Below are positions 56,299 through 64,000 of a stretch of DNA of 64,000 nt, piece by piece. This stretch comes from Caballeronia pedi. Its GTDB lineage: Bacteria; Pseudomonadota; Gammaproteobacteria; Burkholderiales; Burkholderiaceae. Both the position numbers and the translations under genes were made by a program. Location: positions 31,444-95,443 of the forward strand of contig NZ_FCOE02000031.1 in assembly GCF_001544915.2 (NCBI RefSeq), in the 5' to 3' direction. How positions within the stretch are numbered: position 1 is the stretch's first letter; every line of letters begins with the position of its first letter. The notes under the pieces were generated by a model that was not told the origin of the DNA, made no database searches, and was given only the letters and a program-made list of their open reading frames with translations.

Positions 56299-57135
56299 TT
56301 AGTTGGCGATGTATTTGTCGAGCAAGGCCTGAGCGATGGCGTCGCTTTCGGCGTCGGCGTCGCCCGCGTAGTCCGACGGACGGAAGTGCATCTGGAACGC
56401 GCTGAAGACGTGACGCGTCTTGTCGTCGAGCACGCCGTCGGTGGCGACGTCGTAGCCGTAGCGCTTCAGCTTTTCCTGCAATGCGCGCACGTCGGATGGC
56501 GCTTTGCGATCGCGGCCGGCAAGGTGGGCGGCGACGGTGGCGTCGTCGGGCCATGCGCCTACGCCGGCATCGTATAGCGTGCGCCACGGAAAGAGCGGGC
56601 CTGGGTCGATCTTGCGTTGCGGCGCGATGTCGCTATGGCCGACGACGCGCGTCGGCGGGATGCGGTAACGCGCGACGATGTCGCGCGAGAGTCTGATGAG
56701 CGCGTCGACCTGCGCGGGCGGGTACGGTTGCCACTTTTCTTCGCCGCCTTGCTCGCCGATGGGTCCGAGATTCACGTTCTCGATGCCGATTGAGGACGCG
56801 TTCAGTTCGGTCGCGCCTTGCCATGCGCTTACGCCGGCGTGCCAGGCGCGCTTGTCTTCGGGCACGAGCTGGTAGACGACCGGTTCGCCGTTTTCGATGC
56901 GCGGGGCGTCGGGGACGATGTAGTGAACGCTGACCTGGTCGCCTGTAAGGACTTCGATCGAACGCACTTCGTCGATTTCGGTGTAGTGCATCACCAGGAA
57001 GCGGATGCGGGAGTCGGCGTTTTTGGCGTGGTGGTGCGTGTCGGCGATGTAGGTGCCGCGGTTTTGCATTGTGGTGGTGCAGGCGGTGAGCATGCAAACA
57101 AGAAGAGTTACAGCGCCAAGAAGCTGTTTTGTCAT
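56299..57135 (-). CDS. N-acetylmuramoyl-L-alanine amidase, AmiD-like lipoprotein
   Basis: A 278-residue outer-membrane amidase. Lipobox LTAC puts the lipid on Cys 19. The Amidase_2 domain (about 40-195) carries the zinc ligands in VMHYTEID, a His in HAGVSAW and the VVGHSDIAPQRKIDPGPLF motif, all intact. A peptidoglycan-binding_1 domain (about 210-275; DVRALQEKLKRYGYDVATDG) follows. AmiD cleaves both intact peptidoglycan and anhydro-muropeptides. ATG at 57133-57135. It marks the left edge of the restriction islet. Confidence 0.92.
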   Translation of the reverse strand: MTKQLLGAVTLLVCMLTACTTTMQNRGTYIADTHHHAKNADSRIRFLVMHYTEIDEVRSIEVLTGDQVSVHYIVPDAPRIENGEPVVYQLVPEDKRAWHAGVSAWQGATELNASSIGIENVNLGPIGEQGGEEKWQPYPPAQVDALIRLSRDIVARYRIPPTRVVGHSDIAPQRKIDPGPLFPWRTLYDAGVGAWPDDATVAAHLAGRDRKAPSDVRALQEKLKRYGYDVATDGVLDDKTRHVFSAFQMHFRPSDYAGDADAESDAIAQALLDKYIAN

Positions 57136-57311
57136 TGGAATGGAGACGCGCGTCTCATCCGTTCGGTCAGCAAGGAGGAAAGCGTCCGGATTGTACAGCC
57201 ACCTTGTACATTCCCTTCCGATCGTAGCCCGCGACTCGCCACTCGCGAGTAGCCCAGCCTACCCATCTTTTACGGTCGCCAGCTTTCGGCCTAGACAAAC
57301 GGATGAGGGAT

Positions 57312-57324
57312 GGTCAAAATGTCC
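57312..57324. promoter_or_regulatory. Candidate operator of the methyltransferase gene
   Basis: GGTCAAAATGTCC, an imperfect dyad GGwCA-n3-TGTCC, 28 bp before the methyltransferase ATG. It resembles, from memory, the GGACAAATTGTCC site bound by the SsoII methyltransferase in autoregulation (11 of 13 positions). A second palindrome ACTCGCGAGT lies at 57241-57250 and two TTGTACA copies at 57191-57197 and 57204-57210. Confidence 0.35.
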
Positions 57325-57352
57325 GCCAAAATACCCAGCGAGAACAAATAAC

Positions 57353-58624
57353 ATGACTGCCGTGGCACCCCTGAATCTGCTTGCAGAGGCTTTGAAGTTC
57401 TATACGCAAGGTGAAATAGCAGAGCGTGTCGGAAAAAACGTGAGGACTATTCGCCGGTGGGAGTCCGAGAAGGCTGGCTGCCCTGTCATCGCTGAAGCAG
57501 CCCTTCGCGAATTGCTTGCTGAAAGGATGCATCGATTGCCGGCGCCTGCACGTCCCGAGTTCACGTTCATTGACCTTTTTGCGGGCATCGGAGGAATTCG
57601 TCGAGGTTTCGAGGCTCACGGTGGCGAATGCGCATTCACCAGCGAATGGAACGATTTCTCGAAAAAGACATATATTGAGAACTTTGGTGTGGCCGGCCAC
57701 CATTTTGTTGGTGACATTGTCCCGTTTCCTGCCGACGCCATCCCATCGCACGACGTGCTGCTGGCAGGATTTCCGTGTCAGCCCTTTAGCATCGCCGGCG
57801 TCAGCAAGAAGAATTCGCTTGGCCGACCACATGGATTCGAATGCACGACGCAAGGAACCTTGTTCTACGACGTCGCGCGCATCATCGATGCGAAACGGCC
57901 GGCCGCGTTCCTCCTCGAGAACGTCAAAAACCTCCTGTCGCATGACAAGGGAAATACCTTCAAAACAATTCTCTCCGTGTTGCGCGACGAGCTGAAATAC
58001 GACGTGCATTACAGAGTCATCGATGGGCAACATTTCACTCCTCAGCATCGCGAGCGTATAGTCATTGTCGGATTCCGGGAAGCTACGGACTTCACGTTCA
58101 ATGACCTGCTCTTGCCCTCAGCCAAGCCACGTCTTGGCTCAATCCTGCACAAGACTGACGGCACGGAACCGTTTCTTGAGCACGACCAAGACCGTTTCTT
58201 CGATCATGGCAGCGCCAAGGTGCAAAGCAAATACACCCTGACGCCAAAACTGTGGGAATACCTGCAGGCGTACGCAGATAAGCACCGGGCCGCCGGCAAT
58301 GGATTCGGATTTGGGCTTGTTACACCAGAGAGCGTAACGCGCACCCTGTCCGCGCGATATTTCAAGGATGGCTCAGAGATCCTTGTCGCTCAGGATAGCG
58401 GTAGACGTCCGCGACGACTGACTCCGCGTGAGTGCGCCCGACTTATGGGCTTCCCAGACAGCTTCGTAATCCCGGTTAGCGACACGCAGTCCTATCGACA
58501 ATTTGGCAATAGCGTAGTCGTGCCCGTCATGCAGGAAGTAGCGCGAATCATGATTCCACGAGTTAAGACTTTGCTCGGCAAATCGCGCGACGGTGCACAA
58601 CAACGTTTGCCTCTGATCGTCTAG
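57353..58624 (+). CDS. dcm: DNA (cytosine-5) methyltransferase, Dcm/EcoRII type, with N-terminal HTH
   Basis: A 423-residue m5C methyltransferase. Catalytic motifs are in order: I FIDLFAGIGGIRRGFE, IV GFPCQPFSIAGVS with the catalytic Cys, VI LENVKNL, VIII QHRERIVIVGF, IX-like RRLTPRECARLMGFPDSF, X YRQFGNSVVVPV. SKKNSLGRPHGFEC and VTRTLSARYFKDGSEIL are nearly identical to E. coli Dcm, so the predicted target is CCWGG. The first ~65 residues form a HTH (FYTQGEIAERVGKNVRTIRR), as in SsoII/EcoRII-type enzymes that repress their own genes. ATG at 57353; the frame is open further upstream but without similarity. Its stop overlaps the vsr GTG. Confidence 0.93.
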   Translation: MTAVAPLNLLAEALKFYTQGEIAERVGKNVRTIRRWESEKAGCPVIAEAALRELLAERMHRLPAPARPEFTFIDLFAGIGGIRRGFEAHGGECAFTSEWNDFSKKTYIENFGVAGHHFVGDIVPFPADAIPSHDVLLAGFPCQPFSIAGVSKKNSLGRPHGFECTTQGTLFYDVARIIDAKRPAAFLLENVKNLLSHDKGNTFKTILSVLRDELKYDVHYRVIDGQHFTPQHRERIVIVGFREATDFTFNDLLLPSAKPRLGSILHKTDGTEPFLEHDQDRFFDHGSAKVQSKYTLTPKLWEYLQAYADKHRAAGNGFGFGLVTPESVTRTLSARYFKDGSEILVAQDSGRRPRRLTPRECARLMGFPDSFVIPVSDTQSYRQFGNSVVVPVMQEVARIMIPRVKTLLGKSRDGAQQRLPLIV

Positions 58625-59070
58625 TGATCGATATTGTCGACAGCGCAACCCGAAGCCGGATGATGTCCGGCATCAGGGGGCGCAACACACGTCCTGAAGT
58701 TCTGATTCGCAGCCTCTTGCACCGTCGCGGCTTCCGCTTTCGTCTGAACGTGAAAAATCTGCCGGGGAAGCCAGACATCGTGCTCCCAAAATATCGCGCA
58801 GTGATCTTCGTGCATGGATGTTTCTGGCATGGCCACGACTGTCGACTCTTCAAATGGCCTCAGACCAGACCAGATTTCTGGCGCGCAAAGATTCATCGGA
58901 ATCAGGAACGCGACGAAGAGGCTCTCACATTGCTCCTGGAAGCCGGATGGCGAGTTGCGACAATTTGGGAGTGTGCAATACGAAACCGGAAAGCTGACCC
59001 TGCTAAACTTGTGGACGAGGTTGCCGTTTGGTTAGGAACGCAGAATAAAATCTGGGAAGCAAGGGAATGA
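58624..59070 (+). CDS. vsr: Very short patch repair endonuclease Vsr
   Basis: Nicks T:G mismatches made by deamination of 5-methylcytosine, beside a Dcm-type enzyme. About 148 residues. Seen: ATRSRMMSGIRGRNTRPEVL, the catalytic Asp in LPGKPDIVL, the zinc/metal site FVHGCFWHGHDC, and WRAKIHRNQERDEEA, WRVATIWECAIR. GTG at 58624 overlaps the methyltransferase TAG by one base, and the endonuclease ATG overlaps its TGA by four, so the three genes are translated as one unit. Confidence 0.94.
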   Translation: MIDIVDSATRSRMMSGIRGRNTRPEVLIRSLLHRRGFRFRLNVKNLPGKPDIVLPKYRAVIFVHGCFWHGHDCRLFKWPQTRPDFWRAKIHRNQERDEEALTLLLEAGWRVATIWECAIRNRKADPAKLVDEVAVWLGTQNKIWEARE

Positions 59071-60317
59071 AACGCGGATACTTATCTGAATATTTTGAAG
59101 GTGTGGCCGTCAAAAGACTTAGTTGCGTAGAAGCAGACGTCTTGCATTCGAATCAGCATGAGTTCAACGGTGTCGAAGGTCTAAGAACGATACTAGGCGA
59201 ACCCGATGGCAAGGTACGGTATGACGCCCGCCTACTCTACCTCACCGACCAGGACGCTGATCCCATCATGGAGGACGCGGTCTTCACATGGTATGACGCT
59301 CGGCAGCGGGCTCGAATCGAACGCAATGTTCAACGTTGGGAATATCGACTCTATTTCCCAACGACTAACGTGTCTCTCAATGCTGCTGTAGGCGATTTGC
59401 TCGTCATCGCGAAACGGCAAGATGGAGGGCTGCTGGTAATCATCGCAGAGAACGGGTCCAGCATTGCCCGTCAGATTGAGTGGCTGTTTGGACTCAATGA
59501 TCTTACCCATCCAGGCTTCTCCATCAAGGCGGAACTCGAAACGGAACAAGACCGGATAGGATTCGCATCACGTTTCGTTCTCGAGAGCATCGGCATCGCT
59601 GTGGAAGCGTCCGAGGAGACTTTCCTCGAAGAGATGTTGCATAAGTTTGACGGAAAATTCCCGACAACTCGGTCTTTCTCTGAGTATGCGCGATCGACAC
59701 TTCCAGAGATCCGCCCACGAGACAACCCTGACGCCGCTCTGATGGCATGGATGGAGCGAGAAGAGATTCTCTTTCGCACTATGGAGCGTTATCTGATTGC
59801 AGACCGACTCTCCGCCGGTTTCAATGTCCAAGGTCAGAGAAAAGTAGACGTTGACGGCTTCCTCACATTCTCATTGTCGGTGCAGAACCGACGGAAGAGC
59901 CGCGTTGGACTCGCCTTGGAAAACCACTTGGAGGTTCTGCTTATGGCCAACGGCGTGCGGTACAGCAGGACGGCTGCTACGGAAAACAAATCAAAACCGG
60001 ACTTTCTCTTCCCCGGCGTCATTGAATATCACGACCGTGCATTCCTGGCAGCGCATCTGACTATGCTCGGAGTGAAGTCAACCTGCAAAGACCGCTGGCG
60101 TCAGGTTCTTTCGGAGGCAGATCGAATCAGCGAGAAGCACCTGCTGACCCTCGAAACGGCGATTTCGCAGCGTCAAACCGATGAGATGCGCTCCAAGGGA
60201 CTTCAGTTAGTGCTTCCCCAGAAGCTTCACGGAAGCTACACCGCATCTCAGCAAACATGGTTGCTGGATATTACGCAGTTCCTGAGTGTCGTGCTTGGCA
60301 AACAAGACGCGAAGTAG
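59067..60317 (+). CDS. Type II restriction endonuclease, EcoRII family (predicted CCWGG)
   Basis: A 416-residue enzyme similar in size to EcoRII (404). The N-terminal half (about 1-190) matches the position of the EcoRII effector-binding B3-like domain. The C-terminal catalytic domain (about 245-416) has a Glu in LALENHLEVLL, the Asp of SKPDFLFPG and the K-x3-K-x-R set in GVKSTCKDRWRQVL, equivalent to the D, K, K, R residues of EcoRII, followed by KHLLTLETAISQRQTDEM. All key residues are present, so it should be active. ATG at 59067 has AAGGGA upstream and overlaps the vsr stop. EcoRII is type IIE and needs two or more sites; the same is expected here. Confidence 0.88.
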   Translation: MKRGYLSEYFEGVAVKRLSCVEADVLHSNQHEFNGVEGLRTILGEPDGKVRYDARLLYLTDQDADPIMEDAVFTWYDARQRARIERNVQRWEYRLYFPTTNVSLNAAVGDLLVIAKRQDGGLLVIIAENGSSIARQIEWLFGLNDLTHPGFSIKAELETEQDRIGFASRFVLESIGIAVEASEETFLEEMLHKFDGKFPTTRSFSEYARSTLPEIRPRDNPDAALMAWMEREEILFRTMERYLIADRLSAGFNVQGQRKVDVDGFLTFSLSVQNRRKSRVGLALENHLEVLLMANGVRYSRTAATENKSKPDFLFPGVIEYHDRAFLAAHLTMLGVKSTCKDRWRQVLSEADRISEKHLLTLETAISQRQTDEMRSKGLQLVLPQKLHGSYTASQQTWLLDITQFLSVVLGKQDAK

Positions 60318-60323
60318 TCGTGC

Positions 60324-60349
60324 GCCGGGCCATTTTGCGTTGGCCCGGC
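60324..60349. terminator. GC hairpin at the right edge of the islet
   Basis: GCCGGGCC (60324-60331) pairs with GGCCCGGC (60342-60349) across a 10-nt loop, between the endonuclease stop and the convergent rlmB stop. No T-run follows in either direction, so termination is only possible. Confidence 0.5.
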
Positions 60350-60361
60350 GAAGCGGATGCA

Positions 60362-61105
60362 TTACTTCTTCACCGCCCTCTGCCTGACCGCCTCAAACAA
60401 ACACACCCCACTCGCCACCGACACATTCAAACTCTCGACCGCTCCCGCCATCGGGATATTCATGATCTCGTCGCAAGTCTCGCGGGTCAGACGACGCATG
60501 CCCTCGCCTTCCGCGCCGACGACGATCGCCACAGGACCATCCAGCTTCGTCTCATAGAGCGAAGCCGTCGCCTCGCCCGCCGTCCCGATCACCCACACGC
60601 CGGCATCCTTCAACTCGCGCAGCGCGCGCGCCAGATTCGTCACCGTGATGTACGGCACGCTGTCCGCCGCTCCGCTCGCCACCTTCGCCGCCGTCGCGTT
60701 CAACCCCGCCGAGCGATCGCGCGGCGCGATCACTGCATGCGCGCCGGCCGCATCCGCGACGCGCAGGCACGCGCCGAGGTTATGCGGATCGGTGACGCCA
60801 TCGAGCACCAGCAGCAAGGGCGTGCCCGAAATGCCATCGAGCAGTTCGGCGAGATTCTGCGCCAGCGGCAGATCGTTCGCGCGCGCGACGATGCCCTGAT
60901 GCTGAATATTGCCCGCCAGCCCCCACAGCCGCGATTCATCCGCCGCGATCAGCCGTACGCCCGCTTCCTTCGCGGTCCGCAGAAAATCCTGCATGCGCCG
61001 ATCCTTGCGCGTGGGGTCGTACAGCACCTCCTCGATCGACGATGCGTCCGCGCGCAAACGTGCGGTCACTGCGTGAAATCCGTATAGAACCTTGAGACGT
61101 GACAT
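60362..61105 (-). CDS. rlmB: 23S rRNA (guanosine-2251-2'-O)-methyltransferase RlmB
   Basis: SPOUT methyltransferase of 247 residues. N-terminal substrate-binding domain (LKVLYGFHAVTARLRADASS), then the knotted domain with motif 1 LDGVTDPHNLGACLRVADAA, motif 2 IVVGAEGEGMRRLTRETCD and motif 3 NIPMAGAVESLNVSVASGVC. ATG at 61103-61105. Follows rnr by about 100 bp on the same strand, a standard order. Confidence 0.96.
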   Translation of the reverse strand: MSRLKVLYGFHAVTARLRADASSIEEVLYDPTRKDRRMQDFLRTAKEAGVRLIAADESRLWGLAGNIQHQGIVARANDLPLAQNLAELLDGISGTPLLLVLDGVTDPHNLGACLRVADAAGAHAVIAPRDRSAGLNATAAKVASGAADSVPYITVTNLARALRELKDAGVWVIGTAGEATASLYETKLDGPVAIVVGAEGEGMRRLTRETCDEIMNIPMAGAVESLNVSVASGVCLFEAVRQRAVKK

Positions 61106-61144
61106 GACTGATCCGAACCTTCGGTGAAAACTTGAAAAGCACGA

Positions 61145-61175
61145 CGCGGTCCGAAGCACGAAGCATCGGACCGCG
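61145..61175 (-). other. 10-bp stem hairpin between rnr and rlmB
   Basis: CGCGGTCCGA (61145-61154) and TCGGACCGCG (61166-61175) form a perfect stem with an 11-nt loop. No U-run follows on the minus strand. It may be a processing or attenuation element between the two genes. Confidence 0.5.
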
Positions 61176-61207
61176 CGTAGTGTGTGGCGGCGGCAGTGCG
61201 CGCCGCC

Positions 61208-63745
61208 CTATCGTTTCTTGCGCGCCGGCCGCCCCTGCGACGCCGACTTCGACGCCACCCCACGCTTCTTCGCCGCGCCGCCGCGCGGGCTTGCCGCGAG
61301 CGGTGCGCCCTTCTTGGTGCCGCCGCGCGCACGCGTGCTGGGCACGTCGTCATCGCCGAACGGGCGGATGCGCGGTCCCGCCGCGCCGCTGCCGACGCTC
61401 GCGGCATGCTCGCCCGCCACCGCCGACGGACGCGGCGACGGCGGCTTCACCGGCGTATCGCGCACGAGCCGGAAGTCGATCTTGCGGGCATCGAGATCGA
61501 CGCGGCCCACCTGCACGCGCACGCGATCCGACATCCGGTAGCGGATGCCCGTGCGCTCGCCGCGCAGTTCGTTCTTGATCTCGTCGTACTGGAAGTAGTC
61601 GGAACCGAGCTCGGTCACATGCACGAGCCCTTCGATGAACAGCGAATCCAGTTGCACGAAGATACCGAACGACGTCACGCCGTTCACCATCCCGCCGTAT
61701 TCCTCGCCGAGCTTGTCGCGCATGAAATAGCACTTGAGCCACGCTTCGACATCGCGCGAGGCTTCGTCGGCGCGGCGCTCGTTCGACGAACAATGCAGCC
61801 CGAGTTCTTCCCAGATCGCCACGCTGTTGCGCGCACGGCCGCGCGCGGTGTCGTCGGCTTTCTGCATCTCGCGTGCGGCCTTCGTGAGACCGGTGCTGAG
61901 CGGCACGTCGTGACCGATGTCCGGCAGATACTTCTTGCCCTGGAGGATCGCGTAGATCGCCCGGTGCGTGAGCAGATCGGGATAGCGGCGAATCGGGCTC
62001 GTGAAGTGCGCGTAAGCCTCGTACGCGAGCCCGAAGTGGCCGATGTTGTCCGGGCTGTACACCGCCTGCTGCATCGAGCGCAGCACCATCGACTGCAGCA
62101 TCTGCGCGTCTGGCCGGTCGCGAATCTGCGCGATGAGCGCGGCATAATCGCTCGCGTGCGGCTTGGCGCCGCCGGTCAGCGTCAGGCCGACGCCACGCAG
62201 GAACGTGCGCAGGTTTTCGAGTTTCTCTTCCGTCGGGCCCGCATGCACGCGGTACAGGCCCGGATGCTTGTTGCGCTTCAGGAAATCCGCTGCGCAGACG
62301 TTCGCGGCCAGCATGCATTCTTCGATCAGCCGATGCGCGTCATTGCGATGGCGCGGCACGATCTGCTCGATCTTGCCCTGCGAGTTCACGACGATATACG
62401 TCTCCGTCGTGTCGAAGTCGATCGCGCCGCGCTTCTGGCGCGCCGCGTGCAGCGACTTGTACACGCCGTAGAGATTCTGCAGATGCGGCAGGATCTCGGC
62501 GCGCTTCGTCGCTTCCGGTCCCTTCGTGTTGGTGAGCACGGCGGCGACTTCGGTGTACGTGAGACGCGCCGACGAATGCATCACGCCCGGATAGAACTGA
62601 TACGCCTTGATTTCGCCGCGCGCGGTGATGACCATGTCGCACACGAGCACGCAGCGGTCGACGTCCGGATTCAGCGAGCACAGACCGTTCGAGAGCTTCT
62701 CCGGCAGCATCGGGATCACGCGGCGCGGGAAGTACACCGACGTGCTGCGGTCGAGCGCGTCGACGTCCAGCGGTTCGCCCGGCTGCACGTAGTGCGACAC
62801 GTCCGCGATGGCGACCAGCAGGCGATAACCCTGACCGCGCCCGACCGCGACCGGCTCGCAATACACGGCATCGTCGAAATCGCGGGCGTCTTCGCCGTCG
62901 ATCGTGACGAGCGGCACGTCGCGCAGATCGACGCGATGGCGGATATCCACCGGACGCACTTCGTCAGGCAGCTTGGCGGCCGAGGCCAACGCGGCGTCGC
63001 TGAACTCATGCGGCACGCCGTACTTGCGCACCGCGATCTCGATTTCCATGCCGGGATCGTCGATATCGCCGATCACTTCGGCCACGCGCCCGAGCGGCTG
63101 CGAATGGCGGCTCGGGAAATCCGTCAGATCGACGGACACCACCTGCCCGACCTTCGCCTTCTTCGGATTCTGCGTGATCAGGATGTCGTGACCGATGCGC
63201 TTGTCTTCCGGTACCAGAATGAGCGCGCCGTTCTCGTTGACGAGTCGTCCGATCACGCGCTTGTTCGCGCGGTCCGTCACCTCGACGATATGGCCTTCGG
63301 GCCGCCCGCGCCGGTCATAACCGACGATGCGCGCGAGCACGCGATCGTTGTGCATGACCTTCTGCATTTCGCCGTTGGGCAGGAAGAGATCGTCCTGGCC
63401 GTCGTCGCGGATCAGGAAGCCGAAGCCGTCGCGATGCCCCTGGACGCGGCCCGCAACAAAATTCGACGGATGCGTGAGTTGATAGTGGCCGCGCTTGTCG
63501 AGGCGGATCTGCCCGTCGCGTTCCATCGCCGCCAGTCGCTTGAAAAATCCTTCGCGCTCCTGGCGCTTGATCGACAGCGCCTCGGCGATGTCGTTCGCGG
63601 CATGCGGTGTCTCGCTCGTGCGCAACACGCCGAGAATTTCTTCGCGGCTCGGAATCGGATACGGATATTTGCTCAAGGGCGTAGTCGTGATTTTTCTCGT
63701 TGGACGGGACTTTTGCGGTGCTTTGCAACCAGATAATGCGGCCAT
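61208..63745 (-). CDS. rnr: Ribonuclease R
   Basis: 3'-5' exoribonuclease that degrades structured RNA; 845 residues. Seen: N-terminal HTH (SKYPYPIPSREEILGVLR; DIAEALSIKRQEREGFFKRL), two cold-shock domains (GFGFLIRDDGQDDLFLPN), the catalytic RNB domain with DGEDARDFDDAVYC (Asp ligands) and HFTSPIRRYPDLLTHRAIYA, an S1 domain (GMVNGVTSFGIFVQLDSL) and a Lys/Arg/Ala-rich tail (about 765-845). ATG at 63743-63745 is taken; a GTG 39 bp upstream is less likely because TTAGAAT, a good -10 box, sits between them (63757-63762). The first ~25 residues before SKYPYP vary in the family. Confidence 0.93.
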   Translation of the reverse strand: MAALSGCKAPQKSRPTRKITTTPLSKYPYPIPSREEILGVLRTSETPHAANDIAEALSIKRQEREGFFKRLAAMERDGQIRLDKRGHYQLTHPSNFVAGRVQGHRDGFGFLIRDDGQDDLFLPNGEMQKVMHNDRVLARIVGYDRRGRPEGHIVEVTDRANKRVIGRLVNENGALILVPEDKRIGHDILITQNPKKAKVGQVVSVDLTDFPSRHSQPLGRVAEVIGDIDDPGMEIEIAVRKYGVPHEFSDAALASAAKLPDEVRPVDIRHRVDLRDVPLVTIDGEDARDFDDAVYCEPVAVGRGQGYRLLVAIADVSHYVQPGEPLDVDALDRSTSVYFPRRVIPMLPEKLSNGLCSLNPDVDRCVLVCDMVITARGEIKAYQFYPGVMHSSARLTYTEVAAVLTNTKGPEATKRAEILPHLQNLYGVYKSLHAARQKRGAIDFDTTETYIVVNSQGKIEQIVPRHRNDAHRLIEECMLAANVCAADFLKRNKHPGLYRVHAGPTEEKLENLRTFLRGVGLTLTGGAKPHASDYAALIAQIRDRPDAQMLQSMVLRSMQQAVYSPDNIGHFGLAYEAYAHFTSPIRRYPDLLTHRAIYAILQGKKYLPDIGHDVPLSTGLTKAAREMQKADDTARGRARNSVAIWEELGLHCSSNERRADEASRDVEAWLKCYFMRDKLGEEYGGMVNGVTSFGIFVQLDSLFIEGLVHVTELGSDYFQYDEIKNELRGERTGIRYRMSDRVRVQVGRVDLDARKIDFRLVRDTPVKPPSPRPSAVAGEHAASVGSGAAGPRIRPFGDDDVPSTRARGGTKKGAPLAASPRGGAAKKRGVASKSASQGRPARKKR

Positions 63746-63844
63746 CGTTGCGGGCCATTCTAACACCCGTCTTTTAGACGCCACGGGGCTTGCGGGCGGA
63801 TGCGGGGCCGCGCGGGTGTCTTCACGCGCGTTGCGTCGAAACGC

Positions 63845-63872
63845 TTGACACGCGCATTGGACTCGCTATAAT
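63845..63872 (+). promoter_or_regulatory. Strong sigma-70 promoter of tRNA-Leu
   Basis: TTGACA (63845-63850), 16-bp spacer and TATAAT (63867-63872), both perfect consensus, the best in this window. Transcription would start about 45 bp before the tRNA. Confidence 0.9.
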
Positions 63873-63923
63873 GTCGTTCTTTGCTGCTGAACGCAAAACG
63901 AATTCGCAGCAAAACGCACCCTT

Positions 63924-64000
63924 GCCCAGGTGGCGGAATTGGTAGACGCACTAGGTTCAGGTCCTAGCGGTGGCAACACCGTGGAGGTTCGAGTCCTCTC
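63924..64000 (+). tRNA. tRNA-Leu(CAG), 3' end cut by window
   Basis: Acceptor start GCCCAGG, D-arm TGGCGGAATTGGTAGACGCA, anticodon stem-loop CTAGG-TTCAGGT-CCTAG with anticodon CAG, a long class II variable arm (CGGTGGCAACACCGT) and the T-arm GAGGTTCGAGTCCTC. The class II variable arm and the anticodon give leucine (reads CUG). 77 nt are inside; about 8 more are expected to the right. Confidence 0.97.

Larger units (their letters stand above)
57136..60361. other. Restriction-modification islet between amidase and rlmB
   Basis: Three overlapping plus-strand genes (dcm-like, vsr, EcoRII-like) bounded by core genes. By eye G+C falls, A/T-ending codons such as GAA, AAA, CAA and ATA are frequent, and the mirror-frame open shadows that fill the rest of the window are fewer and shorter. 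No integrase, tRNA or direct repeat was seen at the edges. Confidence 0.7.

Overview
The window looks like a chromosomal segment of a Burkholderiaceae betaproteobacterium, most likely Paraburkholderia, Caballeronia or Burkholderia. The basis is high G+C, GCG/CGC-rich codon use, and syntenic blocks known from that family: surE-pcm-nlpD-rpoS, dnaX-ybaB-recR, trxA-rho-rpmE, moeA-moaD-moaE and rlmB-rnr. The species call is inference, because no rRNA is present.

Layout. 1-3 kb: a truncated YccA-type membrane protein, rlmD and a PolB-like 3'-5' exonuclease. 3-7 kb: the stationary-phase operon surE-pcm-nlpD-rpoS on the minus strand. 7-10 kb: a quinone oxidoreductase and two glycosyltransferases (GT2, GT9). 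10.3-14.3 kb: a NitT/TauT-type ABC importer downstream of a class III CoA-transferase. 14.3-18.1 kb: DUF1653, recR, ybaB, dnaX and the 4.5S SRP RNA, all minus strand. 18.4-21.7 kb: trxA, rho, an MtfA-like peptidase and type B L31. 21.8-33.4 kb: a GT39-like membrane glycosyltransferase coupled to a MATE transporter, then a 2001-residue alpha-2-macroglobulin coupled to PBP1C. 33.5-41 kb: a ComEA-like protein, a YidB-like protein, clpB with a sigma-32 promoter, an NsrR-like repressor divergent from a haemoglobin, and moeA-moaD-moaE. 41-48 kb: Nudix, the two N-degron transferases aat and bpt, pyrD, an amino-acid ABC importer without a local ATPase, an oxidoreductase and a GntR regulator.

48-57 kb is more accessory. 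It holds a GT4, a GNAT, an aminotransferase-like remnant, a DUF1839 protein, a nearly 1 kb gene-poor gap, a Crp/Fnr regulator followed by a WcaJ-type exopolysaccharide-initiating transferase, then rpiA, a SirB2 protein and an AmiD-like amidase. 57.3-60.3 kb is a lower-G+C islet with a Dcm-type cytosine methyltransferase, Vsr and an EcoRII-type endonuclease in one overlapping operon, the clearest horizontally acquired unit here. The window closes with rlmB, rnr and a tRNA-Leu(CAG) cut by the right edge.

No CRISPR array, insertion sequence, prophage or rRNA was seen. The best leads are the M-V-R restriction islet with its possible self-operator, the GT39-MATE and A2M-PBP1C coupled pairs, the CoA-transferase/ABC operon of unknown substrate, the aminotransferase-like fragment beside DUF1839, and a TGTGA/TCACA inverted repeat in front of the Crp-like gene.
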